A stretch of DNA of 64,000 bases, from assembly GCA_027484685.1 (NCBI GenBank), contig JAIXSO010000047.1:62001-126000 (forward strand). The letters are read 5' to 3'. Source of the stretch: Bacteroidota bacterium (GTDB lineage Bacteria; Bacteroidota; Bacteroidia; UKL13-3). The notes below the pieces were generated by a model, which was not told the origin of the DNA, did not search any database, and worked only from the letters and a program-made list of their open reading frames with translations. Each line of letters begins with the position of its first letter. Position 1 is the first letter of the stretch. Shown one piece after another: positions 1 through 8,826 of the stretch. Both the position numbers and the translations under genes were made by a program.

Positions 1-1
1 A

Positions 2-58
2 GATAGACCTGTAGATAAAATAATTAAAATTGTAAAAGAATATTATGAGAGTGTATAG
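2..58 (+). CDS. C-terminal end of an unidentified protein (partial)
   Basis: An open frame enters from the left edge and ends at TAG (56-58), reading DRPVDKIIKIVKEYYESV. It overlaps the next gene's ATG by 14 bases, the tight overlap typical of this operon. The helical, lysine-rich tail would suit a sugar enzyme such as the hydrolysing UDP-GlcNAc 2-epimerase that often precedes this nucleotidyltransferase in legionaminate loci, but 18 residues are too few to name it. Confidence 0.5.
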   Translation, partial: DRPVDKIIKIVKEYYESV

Positions 59-1091
59 AGACCATTTAATTCTTTTAGGAAGCAGTATAAAAGTAGCATT
101 AATTAAATTCAATGAATTGGCTCCTGATGCCATATTATTTGTTGTTGATTCAAATGATAAATTAATTGGAGCACTAACGGATGGTGATGTTAGACGTGGT
201 TTACTAAAAGGTTTTACAATAGATAGTAATATTGATGATATAATAGAAGAAAATCCAAGATACATAACCAAAGGTGAAAATAATCTAGAAAAAATTATTG
301 AATACCGTGAAGGTGATTTAAGGATCATTCCAGTTATTGATGAAAATCATAAAGTGGTTAATGTTATTAATTTTAGAAAAATTAGATCGTATTTACCTAT
401 TGATGCTGTGATTATGGCTGGCGGTAGAGGACAGCGTTTACAACCTTTAACTGATAAAATCCCTAAACCGCTATTGAAAGTAGGCAATAAAGCTATCATG
501 GAACACAATCTGGATCGATTGGCTTTATTTGGAATAGATGATTTTTGGATTTCTTTAAAGTATTTGGGAGAACAGATTGAAAATCACTTTGGAAAAGGAA
601 TAGAAAAAAACATTAAAATAGAATACGTTTGGGAAAACGAACCTTTAGGAACTATTGGAGCGGTTTCTAAAATTGAAAATTTTGAACATGATTATATATT
701 GGTTACCAATTCAGATTTATTAACCAATATTGATTATGAACAATTTTTCCTCGAATTTACAAGGCAAGATGCAGATTTAGCCGTTTTAACTATTCCTTAT
801 CAGGTTAGTATTCCCTATGCTGTTTTAGAAACGAACAATGGAATTGTAAAAAGTTTTAAAGAAAAACCAACATATACCTATTATTCTAATGGAGGAATTT
901 ATTTAATGAAAAAGGAAATGTTGAAATTTATTCCCAAAAACACTTTTTTTGATGCTCCTGATTTGATGCAAGCGGTAATAAATAATAATTTAAAAGTTAT
1001 TTCTTTTCCTTTTTCAGGTTACTGGTTGGATGTAGGCAAGCATGAAGATTTTGAGAAAGCGCATATTGACATACACAATATAAAGTTTTAA
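45..1091 (+). CDS. CBS-domain sugar-phosphate nucleotidyltransferase (PtmE-like)
   Basis: Residues 1-115 resemble a CBS-domain pair. Residues 120-345 are a nucleotidyltransferase domain with the signature GGRGQRLQPLTDKIPKPLL starting near residue 126 (G-G-x-G-x-R and the Lys at 141 bind NTP and sugar phosphate). The same CBS-plus-transferase layout is found in PtmE, the GlcN-1-phosphate guanylyltransferase of the Campylobacter legionaminate pathway. Two bases separate it from a CMP-sugar synthetase, which supports a nonulosonate role. The nucleotide and sugar used cannot be read from sequence; a mannose-1-phosphate guanylyltransferase-like activity is the main alternative. Confidence 0.85.
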   Translation: MRVYRDHLILLGSSIKVALIKFNELAPDAILFVVDSNDKLIGALTDGDVRRGLLKGFTIDSNIDDIIEENPRYITKGENNLEKIIEYREGDLRIIPVIDENHKVVNVINFRKIRSYLPIDAVIMAGGRGQRLQPLTDKIPKPLLKVGNKAIMEHNLDRLALFGIDDFWISLKYLGEQIENHFGKGIEKNIKIEYVWENEPLGTIGAVSKIENFEHDYILVTNSDLLTNIDYEQFFLEFTRQDADLAVLTIPYQVSIPYAVLETNNGIVKSFKEKPTYTYYSNGGIYLMKKEMLKFIPKNTFFDAPDLMQAVINNNLKVISFPFSGYWLDVGKHEDFEKAHIDIHNIKF

Positions 1092-1092
1092 A

Positions 1093-1776
1093 ATGAAAAT
1101 ATTGTATATAATACCTGCAAGAGCTGGCTCAAAAGGATTGCCAGGAAAAAACACTAAAATGTTGGGGAATAAACCTCTTATTGTTCATTCAATTGATTTT
1201 GCAATGAAAAATATTAAAAGTGGTGACCAATTGTGTATATCAACAAATGATGACGAAGTAATCACAATTGCTTCAAATTTAGGAATTCAAGTTCCTTTTA
1301 AAAGACCCGAGGAGTTAGCGTCAGATATAGCAACCACTTATGATGTTATTATGCATGCAATAAAACATTATGAAGATCAAAATAAATTCTTTGATTTAGT
1401 ATTGCTTTTGCAACCTACATCTCCATTTAGAAACCAGGAAGATTTTGAAAATATAATTCATGCTTACAAAGATGATGTTGAAATGATAGTAAGTGTGAAA
1501 AAAGCAAAAGAAAATCCTTATTTTACTATTTTTGAAGAAAATGAATTAGGTTTTTTGGATAAAAGTAAGAAAGGTGATTTTCAAAGAAGACAAGATTGTC
1601 CAGATGTTTTTACTTTTAATGGATCAATGTATTTAATGAGTGTAAATGCTTTAAAAAATTCGAAAATCCAAGAATTTTCGAAAGTTAAGAAAATCATTAT
1701 GCCAGAAGAAAGAAGTATAGATATAGACACAATGGCAGATTGGACTTTAGCAGAATATTATTTGAATAAACAATGA
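1093..1776 (+). CDS. Acylneuraminate (nonulosonate) cytidylyltransferase
   Basis: The protein is 227 aa, the usual size for CMP-nonulosonate synthetases. It has the N-terminal signature IIPARAGSKGLPGKN at residues 5-19, the internal LLQPTSPFR motif, and the C-terminal S-IDIDTMADW motif typical of NeuA, LegF and PseF. It would activate a free nonulosonic acid with CTP to the CMP-sugar in the cytoplasm. Its end overlaps the HisF-like gene by four bases. The exact substrate (sialic, legionaminic or pseudaminic acid) is not decidable, but the PtmE-like neighbour favours legionaminic acid. Confidence 0.88.
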   Translation: MKILYIIPARAGSKGLPGKNTKMLGNKPLIVHSIDFAMKNIKSGDQLCISTNDDEVITIASNLGIQVPFKRPEELASDIATTYDVIMHAIKHYEDQNKFFDLVLLLQPTSPFRNQEDFENIIHAYKDDVEMIVSVKKAKENPYFTIFEENELGFLDKSKKGDFQRRQDCPDVFTFNGSMYLMSVNALKNSKIQEFSKVKKIIMPEERSIDIDTMADWTLAEYYLNKQ

Positions 1777-2618
1777 AAACAGTTAGAATTATACCAAGAT
1801 TAGATATCAAAGGGCCCAATTTAGTTAAGGGTATTCATTTAGAAGGATTAAGAGTATTAGGTAAACCTTCTGATTTTGCTAAATATTATTATGAGCAAGG
1901 TGCTGACGAATTAATGTTTATGGATGTTGTGGCCTCTCTTTATGAGCGAAATAGCCTACATGATATTATATCTGAAACAGCAAAAAAAATATTTATACCA
2001 ATTACTGTTGGAGGAGGTTTAAGATCTATTTCTGATATTAAGGAGGTACTACGTGTTGGAGCAGATAAAGTTTGTTTAAATACAGCCGTTATAAAAAATC
2101 CTCAATTAATCAGAGAAGCATCAAGAATGTTTGGTTCTTCAACAATAGTTATAGCAATTGAAGCTATTAAAGAAAGTGATGGTAGATACCTTGCTTACAC
2201 TGATAATGGTCGAGAATTTACAGGTGTTGACGTTTTTGAGTGGGCCCAAAAAGTAGATGAATTAGGCGCAGGTGAAATAGTTATTACTTCTGTTGATAAT
2301 GAAGGTACCGGACAGGGTTTTGACTTAGAATTAATTTCTAAAATTAGTAATATTGTAAGTATACCTGTAATAGCGCATGGAGGTGCAGGAAAACAAAATC
2401 AAGTATTGGATTTAATAAATGATGGAAACGCTAATGCTGTAATGATCTCCTCAATGTTTCATTATCATTTTATAAAAGAAAATGAATCGAAAGCATCATC
2501 ATTAGAAGGAAATGTGGAGTTTTTAAATCAAAAAAGGAATTTTCATACTTTTGAGCCATGTACCATTTCGGATTTAAAGAATTTATTAATTAATAATCAA
2601 ATAGAATGTAGATTATAA
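1773..2618 (+). CDS. hisF: HisF-like ammonia-using subunit of a sugar amidotransferase
   Basis: The 281-aa TIM-barrel protein has the HisF start IIPRLDIKGPNLVKG and the phosphate-binding GGGLRS and AHGGAGK loops. Catalytic Asp11 of histidine biosynthesis is present, but the position of the second acid, Asp130, is Glu130 (in VIAIEAIKES). It sits next to a HisH glutaminase and a WbpG-like protein, not other his genes. In Pseudomonas and Campylobacter such HisF/HisH pairs work with WbpG/PseA-type proteins to make acetamidino sugars, and that is the inferred role here. It is about 25 residues longer than normal HisF, the excess being at the C-terminus. Confidence 0.87.
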   Translation: MKTVRIIPRLDIKGPNLVKGIHLEGLRVLGKPSDFAKYYYEQGADELMFMDVVASLYERNSLHDIISETAKKIFIPITVGGGLRSISDIKEVLRVGADKVCLNTAVIKNPQLIREASRMFGSSTIVIAIEAIKESDGRYLAYTDNGREFTGVDVFEWAQKVDELGAGEIVITSVDNEGTGQGFDLELISKISNIVSIPVIAHGGAGKQNQVLDLINDGNANAVMISSMFHYHFIKENESKASSLEGNVEFLNQKRNFHTFEPCTISDLKNLLINNQIECRL

Positions 2619-3274
2619 TGGATAGTTTAAAAAAGAAAGTAATAATAATTGATTATCAACTAGGTAATCTTTTCAGTGTAAAGCAAGCTTGTGAAACTGT
2701 GGGAATAAATGCCAAAATCAGCTCAGAAAGTGAGGAAATCATAAATGCTGATGCTTTAATCTTACCTGGAGTTGGAGCTTTTATCGAAGCAATGAATAAT
2801 TTAAAAAAATTAGGATTAGATACTGCCATTAAAGATAAAGTAACAAAAGGAACTCCTTTATTTGGTATTTGTTTAGGACAGCAATTGCTTTTTACTGAAA
2901 GTGAAGAATTTGGTGCAGGAAATGGTTTAGATTTAATTCCAGGAATAATTAAAAGATTTCCAGAAGAATTTGAGGAAAGAAAAATTAAGGTGCCCCATAT
3001 CGCTTGGAATACAATTTATAAATATAACCAAGATTGGAGCAAAACGGCATTATCGGCATTAGAAAATAATGATTTTATGTACTTTGTACATTCTTATTAT
3101 GTAAAGCCTTCTAATGAATCTTGTGTTTTGACTAAAACAAATTATGACGGAATTGAATTTTGTTCATCCATAATTAAAAATAATATTTTTGCAACTCAAT
3201 TTCACCCTGAGAAAAGTGCAGAAAAAGGTATTTCAATTTATAAAAATTGGGCTTTAAAAAATAATTTACTATAA
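2618..3274 (+). CDS. hisH: HisH-like glutamine amidotransferase (glutaminase subunit)
   Basis: This is a class I glutamine amidotransferase of 218 aa. The nucleophile lies in GICLGQQLL (Cys85) and the other triad members in FHPEKS (His196, Glu198), so it looks active. It should release ammonia from glutamine and pass it through the HisF-like partner, whose last base overlaps its first. Its genomic company (HisF-like before, WbpG-like after) points to sugar amidination. True histidine biosynthesis is unlikely, as no other his gene is present. Confidence 0.88.
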   Translation: MDSLKKKVIIIDYQLGNLFSVKQACETVGINAKISSESEEIINADALILPGVGAFIEAMNNLKKLGLDTAIKDKVTKGTPLFGICLGQQLLFTESEEFGAGNGLDLIPGIIKRFPEEFEERKIKVPHIAWNTIYKYNQDWSKTALSALENNDFMYFVHSYYVKPSNESCVLTKTNYDGIEFCSSIIKNNIFATQFHPEKSAEKGISIYKNWALKNNLL

Positions 3275-3283
3275 TTTATCAAT

Positions 3284-4516
3284 ATGTTAAATAATAACAA
3301 TTTAGAAGCATTTTTTGGCTTGCCACAGGAAGTAAAATTTTGCACAAAATGCGTGATGTCAAATCAACGCCCAACTTCGGCTGTAGAATTTAAACACACT
3401 AAAGACAGTAAAAAAACCACCATGAATTTTGACGAACATGGTGTTTGTGATGCATGTAGAACAGCTGAAATAAAAGACAATATCGATTGGGGTATGCGTG
3501 AGGAAGAATTAATCAAGCTCCTAGATAAACATCGTAAAAATGATGGGTCTTATGACTGTTTAGTTCCAGGAAGTGGAGGAAAAGATAGTGCATATCAGGC
3601 ACATGTGTTAAAGTACAAGTATAATATGAATCCGTTAACTTGTACTTGGCCTCCTATTTTATATACCGATTATGGACTGAAGAATTGGAAAAATTGGTTA
3701 GATAGTGGATTTGATAATATCTCATTCTACCGAAATGGAAAAGTAATGAAGTTATTAACAAAATTATCTATAGAAAATTTGTTGCACCCATTTCAAACTT
3801 TTATTTTGGGTCAAAAAAACCTTGCGCCAAAAATTGCAGCTCAGCATGGGATTAATTTGATTTTCTATGGTGAAAATGAAGCTGAATATGGTAACCCATT
3901 AGCCGATAATACGAGCTCCCTACGAGATAAATCTTATTTTAGTTTTGAACATTTAGATGAAATTTTTTTAGCTGGTGTCTCCATAAAGGATTTAATCGAA
4001 AAATATGATGTTAAATTAAGTGATTTAATGGCGTATTTACCTCCAAAGTTAGAAGATTTAGAAAAGTCTAATATTGAAGTTCATTATTTAGGATATTATT
4101 TAAAGTGGACACCTCAAGAAGTGTATTATTATGCTGTAGAAAATACTGGTTTTAAAGCTAGACCGCACAGAACCCAAGGTACATTTAGTAAATACAGCGG
4201 AATCGATGATAAAATAGATGATTTACATTTTTACACAACATTTATTAAATTTGGAATTGGGAGAGCCACATATGATGCTTCTCAAGAAATTAGAAATAGG
4301 CATTTAACGAGAGAAGAAGGAGTTGCACTTGTAAAAAGATTTGATGGTGAATTCCCCGATAGATATTTTAATGATATAATGGAATACATTGGAATGGATC
4401 CAAACGAATTTCATAAACTATGTGACAAGTTTAGATCACCACATCTATGGTGTAAAGATGAAATGGGAGTTTGGAAATTAAGGCATAATGTGGCAAAGAC
4501 AGGATTAAATGATTAA
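3284..4516 (+). CDS. N-acetyl sugar amidotransferase (WbpG/PseA family)
   Basis: A 410-aa protein of the WbpG/PseA/LegG group. It starts with a Cys cluster (FCTKCVMSNQRP, then CDAC) and has a PP-loop PGSGGKDSAYQ near residue 100 that adenylates the substrate. In known systems the enzyme activates a sugar N-acetyl group and the HisH/HisF pair supplies ammonia, giving an acetamidino group. The gene follows hisH by nine bases and closes the first operon block; a 177-base gap follows. Candidate substrates are a nonulosonic acid (local context) or UDP-ManNAc3NAcA (the WbpB/D/E set at 40689-44313). Confidence 0.9.
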   Translation: MLNNNNLEAFFGLPQEVKFCTKCVMSNQRPTSAVEFKHTKDSKKTTMNFDEHGVCDACRTAEIKDNIDWGMREEELIKLLDKHRKNDGSYDCLVPGSGGKDSAYQAHVLKYKYNMNPLTCTWPPILYTDYGLKNWKNWLDSGFDNISFYRNGKVMKLLTKLSIENLLHPFQTFILGQKNLAPKIAAQHGINLIFYGENEAEYGNPLADNTSSLRDKSYFSFEHLDEIFLAGVSIKDLIEKYDVKLSDLMAYLPPKLEDLEKSNIEVHYLGYYLKWTPQEVYYYAVENTGFKARPHRTQGTFSKYSGIDDKIDDLHFYTTFIKFGIGRATYDASQEIRNRHLTREEGVALVKRFDGEFPDRYFNDIMEYIGMDPNEFHKLCDKFRSPHLWCKDEMGVWKLRHNVAKTGLND

Positions 4517-4693
4517 ATGTCTTAATTGATTAGGAATTAACTTTAAATATTCTTGTAAAACTTTTTTAAAACTGTAACACCCACATACACAAATGAACAG
4601 GATTATCATTAAAATGACATTGAATCAAATCAACGCAAAAGTTGATTTAAAAAACTATAGATCAGATTAAAATATTACTATTATTAAATTTAT

Positions 4694-5734
4694 ATGTTGA
4701 CTACCAAAAATGTGTACGTTGTTTTTACAGAATATCAATTGTTACAGGCTATAAATATCGCAACTAGTGTTTACAAGGATTCTTATTTTAATAATATTAT
4801 TTATATTATTCGTGAAGGAAAACGTATGAATGGAATAAATAGGCAATTAGATTACAATGAAGATAATATTGTCTTCAAGTTTTTGGATTTAGCACCTTCA
4901 AAAATAATTGCAGACACTATAAAAGCAGAAAAACCAAACCATTTTCTAATTTTTCAAGACACAACACCTATCAATGTATATTTAGGTCACACAATTAGCA
5001 AGCAAGGGGCAAAAATATCATTAGGACCAGATGGATATGGTTCCTATGAAGTTTTAAAAAAGCGTCTTAAATTACTTTCTATAATTAAAGAAAGTTTTAC
5101 AAATAACTTATTTTTAATTAAAAACAAATTATTTACCGGCAAAATACATATTTTTGATTATACATACGGAAATAACGATTTTACAAAAAACATATGGGTA
5201 ACTCATCCTAAAGAATATGTTCATAGGGGCAAGAATAAGGTAAACGTGATTGAACTTCCTTCGTTCAATGAGAAATGCTTAATGCTAATAAAAAAACTCT
5301 TTAATTTTAAACTAGTATTCCCTACCCAAGATTCTATTTATTTCTTTAATCAACCTTTGTGGGTAGATTTAGCAAAAGTAGAATATGATTTTCTATGTAA
5401 GGTGCTTATTCAATTTCCTAATAAAAATGTAATTTTAAAACTGCATCCACTAACTTCAGCAGAAATGAAAAGTAAGTATAAGGCACTTGATAAACTTCAA
5501 GTTATTGATGCTGATTTCCCAGCTGAAATTATTATCTCAAGCCTATCGAACTGTATTATTTACTCCGGTTTTTCAACGGTTTTAATTACAGAAAACAAAA
5601 AGTGTAATTATTATTTTAACTATCCTGTTTTCAGAGCAACAGGCCATAGAATCATCAAACAAATTGGAATTCCAGCTCTAAATCATATTAAAATGATATC
5701 AACGCCAGAAGAAATGGAATTTCCGTTGTTATAA
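4694..5734 (+). CDS. Sialyltransferase-like glycosyltransferase (candidate nonulosonate transferase)
   Basis: I do not recognise this 346-aa protein at family level with certainty. It shows three features of bacterial sialyltransferases (GT52/GT80/polysialyltransferase type): an acidic-Gly motif (PDG, residues 112-114), a KLHP motif (249-252, the HP motif that binds CMP) and a Ser/Thr-rich stretch SGFSTVL (291-297) near the C-terminus. It lies just after the CMP-sugar and amidination genes, so transfer of a CMP-activated nonulosonate is a reasonable inference. There is no signal peptide or membrane segment. A 177-base gap precedes it. Confidence 0.55.
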   Translation: MLTTKNVYVVFTEYQLLQAINIATSVYKDSYFNNIIYIIREGKRMNGINRQLDYNEDNIVFKFLDLAPSKIIADTIKAEKPNHFLIFQDTTPINVYLGHTISKQGAKISLGPDGYGSYEVLKKRLKLLSIIKESFTNNLFLIKNKLFTGKIHIFDYTYGNNDFTKNIWVTHPKEYVHRGKNKVNVIELPSFNEKCLMLIKKLFNFKLVFPTQDSIYFFNQPLWVDLAKVEYDFLCKVLIQFPNKNVILKLHPLTSAEMKSKYKALDKLQVIDADFPAEIIISSLSNCIIYSGFSTVLITENKKCNYYFNYPVFRATGHRIIKQIGIPALNHIKMISTPEEMEFPLL

Positions 5735-5755
5735 AATAATTATAAAATATAGAAA

Positions 5756-6832
5756 ATGTCTGAAAGTATAAATTTTACAAAAAAAAATTCAGAGAATGAG
5801 TCTCTAGAATATGGTAAAAATGAGTCTCAAGTAAAGTTATCTATTATAGTCCCAACTTATAACGTGGCACCATGGATTGAACGTTGTTTATTAAGTCTTA
5901 TTAATCAAAACATTAATTCCAATTCATTTGAAGTTATTGTTGTTAATGATGAGTCTACTGATGAAAGTGCAGCTATTGCTAGAAGTCTTGCGTCAAAATT
6001 TTCACAAATAAAGGTAATAGATCAAAAAAATAAAGGTTTAGCAGGTGCTCGTAACACAGGCATAAAAAATGCCGTTGGAAAATATTTGCTTTTTGTGGAC
6101 TCTGATGATTACATAGAACCAAATGTACTTTTAGATATGCTAGCTTTTGCAGAAGATTCAAATCTGGAGATTGCAATGTTCAGTCAAAAAATGATTGACT
6201 TAAATAAAAAAGTTACTTATTATAGGGTCCCTACTTCTAAATCTGAAATTATGTTGGGTATGGAAATGTATTCTAAAAGACCAGGTGATAGTGCATGTAA
6301 GTATTTAATCAATACAGAGTTCTTAAGAGTTAACGATTTATATTTTTATGAAAACGCTAAGTTTTTAGAAGATGCAGAATGGAGCCCAAGAATATTTTCA
6401 ATGACCCAAAGAGCAGCATTTAAAGATATTATTTTTTATGTATATGAATTACGCCCGGGCTCTCTTATTACATCTAAATTTTCTTTTTCAGAAAAAGCAA
6501 CAATTGGATATTTAGATTCAGCCAACCATCTTAAAAAATTTCAAAAAGAAAAGGCTTTAACTATCTCTCAGAAACTTTTCATTAACCAAGCAATTATAAA
6601 GTTTTCAGTTTTACCAATTAGTATGCTAGCTTCAACTAAAAATTTTAAAAGTTTAAGTAATGTAAAGAATTTACTAACAGAATTTGGACTAAATAAATTA
6701 GATTTAAAGTCAGTAACTGGTTTTAGGCGAATTCATGGTTTATTGTTTAATTTTTCTCCTTACGTATTATTTGTTTACATTTTGTTTTTCAACACACTAA
6801 AATCAATCATTAATAAAGTAGGAAAGTATTGA
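5756..6832 (+). CDS. Family 2 glycosyltransferase
   Basis: The GT-A fold begins at KLSIIVPTYNVAPWIERC (about residue 28) after a hydrophilic N-terminal extension of about 27 residues. The metal-binding motif is in LLFVDSDDYIEP near residue 118, preceded by GLAGARNTGI. The C-terminal third is helical with a hydrophobic stretch (YVLFVYILFF) that may touch the membrane. It probably adds one residue of the repeat unit on the cytoplasmic face; donor and acceptor are unknown. The 149-base gap after it holds no gene. Confidence 0.85.
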   Translation: MSESINFTKKNSENESLEYGKNESQVKLSIIVPTYNVAPWIERCLLSLINQNINSNSFEVIVVNDESTDESAAIARSLASKFSQIKVIDQKNKGLAGARNTGIKNAVGKYLLFVDSDDYIEPNVLLDMLAFAEDSNLEIAMFSQKMIDLNKKVTYYRVPTSKSEIMLGMEMYSKRPGDSACKYLINTEFLRVNDLYFYENAKFLEDAEWSPRIFSMTQRAAFKDIIFYVYELRPGSLITSKFSFSEKATIGYLDSANHLKKFQKEKALTISQKLFINQAIIKFSVLPISMLASTKNFKSLSNVKNLLTEFGLNKLDLKSVTGFRRIHGLLFNFSPYVLFVYILFFNTLKSIINKVGKY

Positions 6833-6981
6833 TAAAATATCTATAAAAGATGTGGTAAAAATTTTATTATTTTTTATAAATGTAAATTCTTAAAGGATAA
6901 AAATTCGTTACAATTCAATAACTTATCTATTTTAAATAATAGCCAAATTAAAAACAACTCAACAAAATATAAAATATTATC

Positions 6982-8163
6982 ATGTTAAAATTAAGTAAAG
7001 AAGAACAAATTTTTTTAAAAAACTTCACTGATTTAAAATCAAAAAGTGGCTCTCATTCCCCAAGCATTTTGACATTATTAAATGATGAAGGTACTGGAAA
7101 AAAAATTGAAGTTGATGCTTGTTTTTTATCTAATCCTTATGCTACTGAACTATTTATTGAATTTTTCGAGAAGGAATTGGTAACAACAAAACTATTAAAT
7201 CAAATTATTGAAGCCTACCCACCTCAAAATAGAGAAATAGCATTACATCTCTCCAAAACAATCAATGTACCTGCTGATTATATTTTTATAGGTAATGGTG
7301 CTATTGAAATAATTCAAGCGGTAATTCACAATTTCGTTAAGGGAAAAATAGTAGTTAATATACCTACTTTTTCATCTTATTACGAATATGTAAGAGTTAA
7401 GGATGATATCGTTTTTTATCAATTGTCCAAAGAAAGTAATTATTGTTTGGATGTACAGCATTATATAGATTTTGTAAAAAAAGAATCTCCTGATACAATT
7501 GTGTTAATTAATCCTAACAATCCAAATGGAGATTATATTAATAAAGAAGTATTACATATGATGCTTACAGAATTATCTTTTGTTAAAAATATAATTTTAG
7601 ACGAGAGTTTCATTCATTTTGCATATGAAGATTTGAATTTATCGATGATTGACAGTTATAATTTGATGAACGATTTTCCCAATTTAATTGTTATCAAAAG
7701 TATGGCAAAAGATTTTGGAATTGCTGGATTAAGAGCAGGTTATGGAATTATGCAACCTGAAAAAGTTAATTACCTACTAAATCATGGTTATTTATGGAAC
7801 GTTTCAGGTTTAACAGATTATTTTTTTAAGCTTTATAGTAGAGAAGATTTTCAGAGGAGGTATGATGTTGTTAGAAAAAAATATATTATGAACACATTGA
7901 TGTTTTTGAATGAATTAAGTAGAACTCCAAATATTAAAGTTTATCCTTCACGAGCTAATTTTGCTTTGGTAGAGTTGTTAGACGGATCTGATTCAAGAGA
8001 ATTTATGATCAAAGCATTATATTCTTATGGTATATATGTTAGAGAATGTTCTGATAAAATTGGTCTCGATGGACAATTTATAAGAGTAGCTTCTCGTTCT
8101 TTTGAGGAAAATGTTTTAATATTAAACGCTTTTAAAGACATTTTAAAAAGTGAGAAGAATTAA
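6982..8163 (+). CDS. Class I/II PLP-dependent aminotransferase (HisC-like)
   Basis: The 393-aa protein has the fold type I aminotransferase motifs NPNNPNG (178-183), ILDESF (Asp and Glu near 207-208) and SMAKDFGIAGLRAGY, in which Lys243 should carry pyridoxal phosphate. The closest family shape is HisC or CobD-like. It overlaps the HAD phosphatase by 14 bases, and a TupA-like ATP-grasp gene follows, so the trio probably makes an amino compound and joins it to the glycan. The first 45 residues are not typical of HisC. The substrate is unknown. Confidence 0.8.
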   Translation: MLKLSKEEQIFLKNFTDLKSKSGSHSPSILTLLNDEGTGKKIEVDACFLSNPYATELFIEFFEKELVTTKLLNQIIEAYPPQNREIALHLSKTINVPADYIFIGNGAIEIIQAVIHNFVKGKIVVNIPTFSSYYEYVRVKDDIVFYQLSKESNYCLDVQHYIDFVKKESPDTIVLINPNNPNGDYINKEVLHMMLTELSFVKNIILDESFIHFAYEDLNLSMIDSYNLMNDFPNLIVIKSMAKDFGIAGLRAGYGIMQPEKVNYLLNHGYLWNVSGLTDYFFKLYSREDFQRRYDVVRKKYIMNTLMFLNELSRTPNIKVYPSRANFALVELLDGSDSREFMIKALYSYGIYVRECSDKIGLDGQFIRVASRSFEENVLILNAFKDILKSEKN

Positions 8164-8824
8164 CCTTGCAATCTTTGATTTTTGCGATACTTTAGTGAGT
8201 TTTCAATCAGCAGATGCTTTTACTAATTTTGTAATCTCAAAAGAGGGAGGTGTTAAAAACTTAATTGTTAGTGCAGTAAATAAAACTTTTTCAACTTTTA
8301 GAATTTATAGTGTTTTTAAAAAATTAGATGTATTTCAAAATCTTCAAAAAAGAATTCTTTTATCATGTTTAAATGGAATTACCAAAAATCGTTTAAATAA
8401 TTTAGCAGAAGAGTTTGAAGAAAATGTAGTTCAAAACAACCTAAACAAAGAACTGATAAATTTATTAAAAGAGCATATATCCAATGGTGATAAAGTTATT
8501 ATTAATTCAGGAGGATATGAGCCTTATCTCAATTTTTTCGCTAAAAGAATGGGAATCTCATCTGTGTATTCAACTCAAATTGAGTTTATTGATGGAATAT
8601 GTACGGGTAAAATATTAGGTAAAGATTGTTTATATGATGAAAAAGTTACTAGGATGAAAAAGGATGGTATTGATTTTAATCAATTTAAAGAAGTTTTCGT
8701 GTACTCAGATAGTGTAACTGATATGCCTCTTTTCAATATTGCTACTCAAAAAATTGCTGTTATTAAAGGTGAAGTTATTCCAAAATGGTGTGAAAGTAGT
8801 ATGTTTCAAATTTTAAAAGTATAA
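8150..8824 (+). CDS. HAD-family phosphatase (PSP/HAD-IB like)
   Basis: This 224-aa protein opens with the HAD motif I as IFDFCDTLV (Asp10 and Asp13) and has motif II/III/IV equivalents in VIINSGGYEPY and VYSDSVTDMPLF. The layout matches phosphoserine-phosphatase-like HAD-IB proteins. The start is GTG, 14 bases inside the aminotransferase gene, which suggests translational coupling. Together with that aminotransferase it could convert a keto-phosphate into an amino alcohol or amino acid. That pairing is an inference; the sequence gives no substrate. Confidence 0.8.
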   Translation: MRRINLAIFDFCDTLVSFQSADAFTNFVISKEGGVKNLIVSAVNKTFSTFRIYSVFKKLDVFQNLQKRILLSCLNGITKNRLNNLAEEFEENVVQNNLNKELINLLKEHISNGDKVIINSGGYEPYLNFFAKRMGISSVYSTQIEFIDGICTGKILGKDCLYDEKVTRMKKDGIDFNQFKEVFVYSDSVTDMPLFNIATQKIAVIKGEVIPKWCESSMFQILKV

Positions 8825-8826
8825 AT

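Noticed and set aside
1773-3274. Genuine histidine biosynthesis genes
   Set aside because: Only hisF and hisH homologues are present, next to a WbpG-like gene, and HisF has Glu130; the sugar amidotransferase reading is better.
4593-4670. Small ORF of 25 codons (MNRIIIKMTLNQINAKVDLK...) in the 177-base gap
   Set aside because: No family resemblance, no clear ribosome-binding site, and it spans an inverted repeat (AAATCAAC...GTTGATTT, 4627-4648); chance ORF is as likely.
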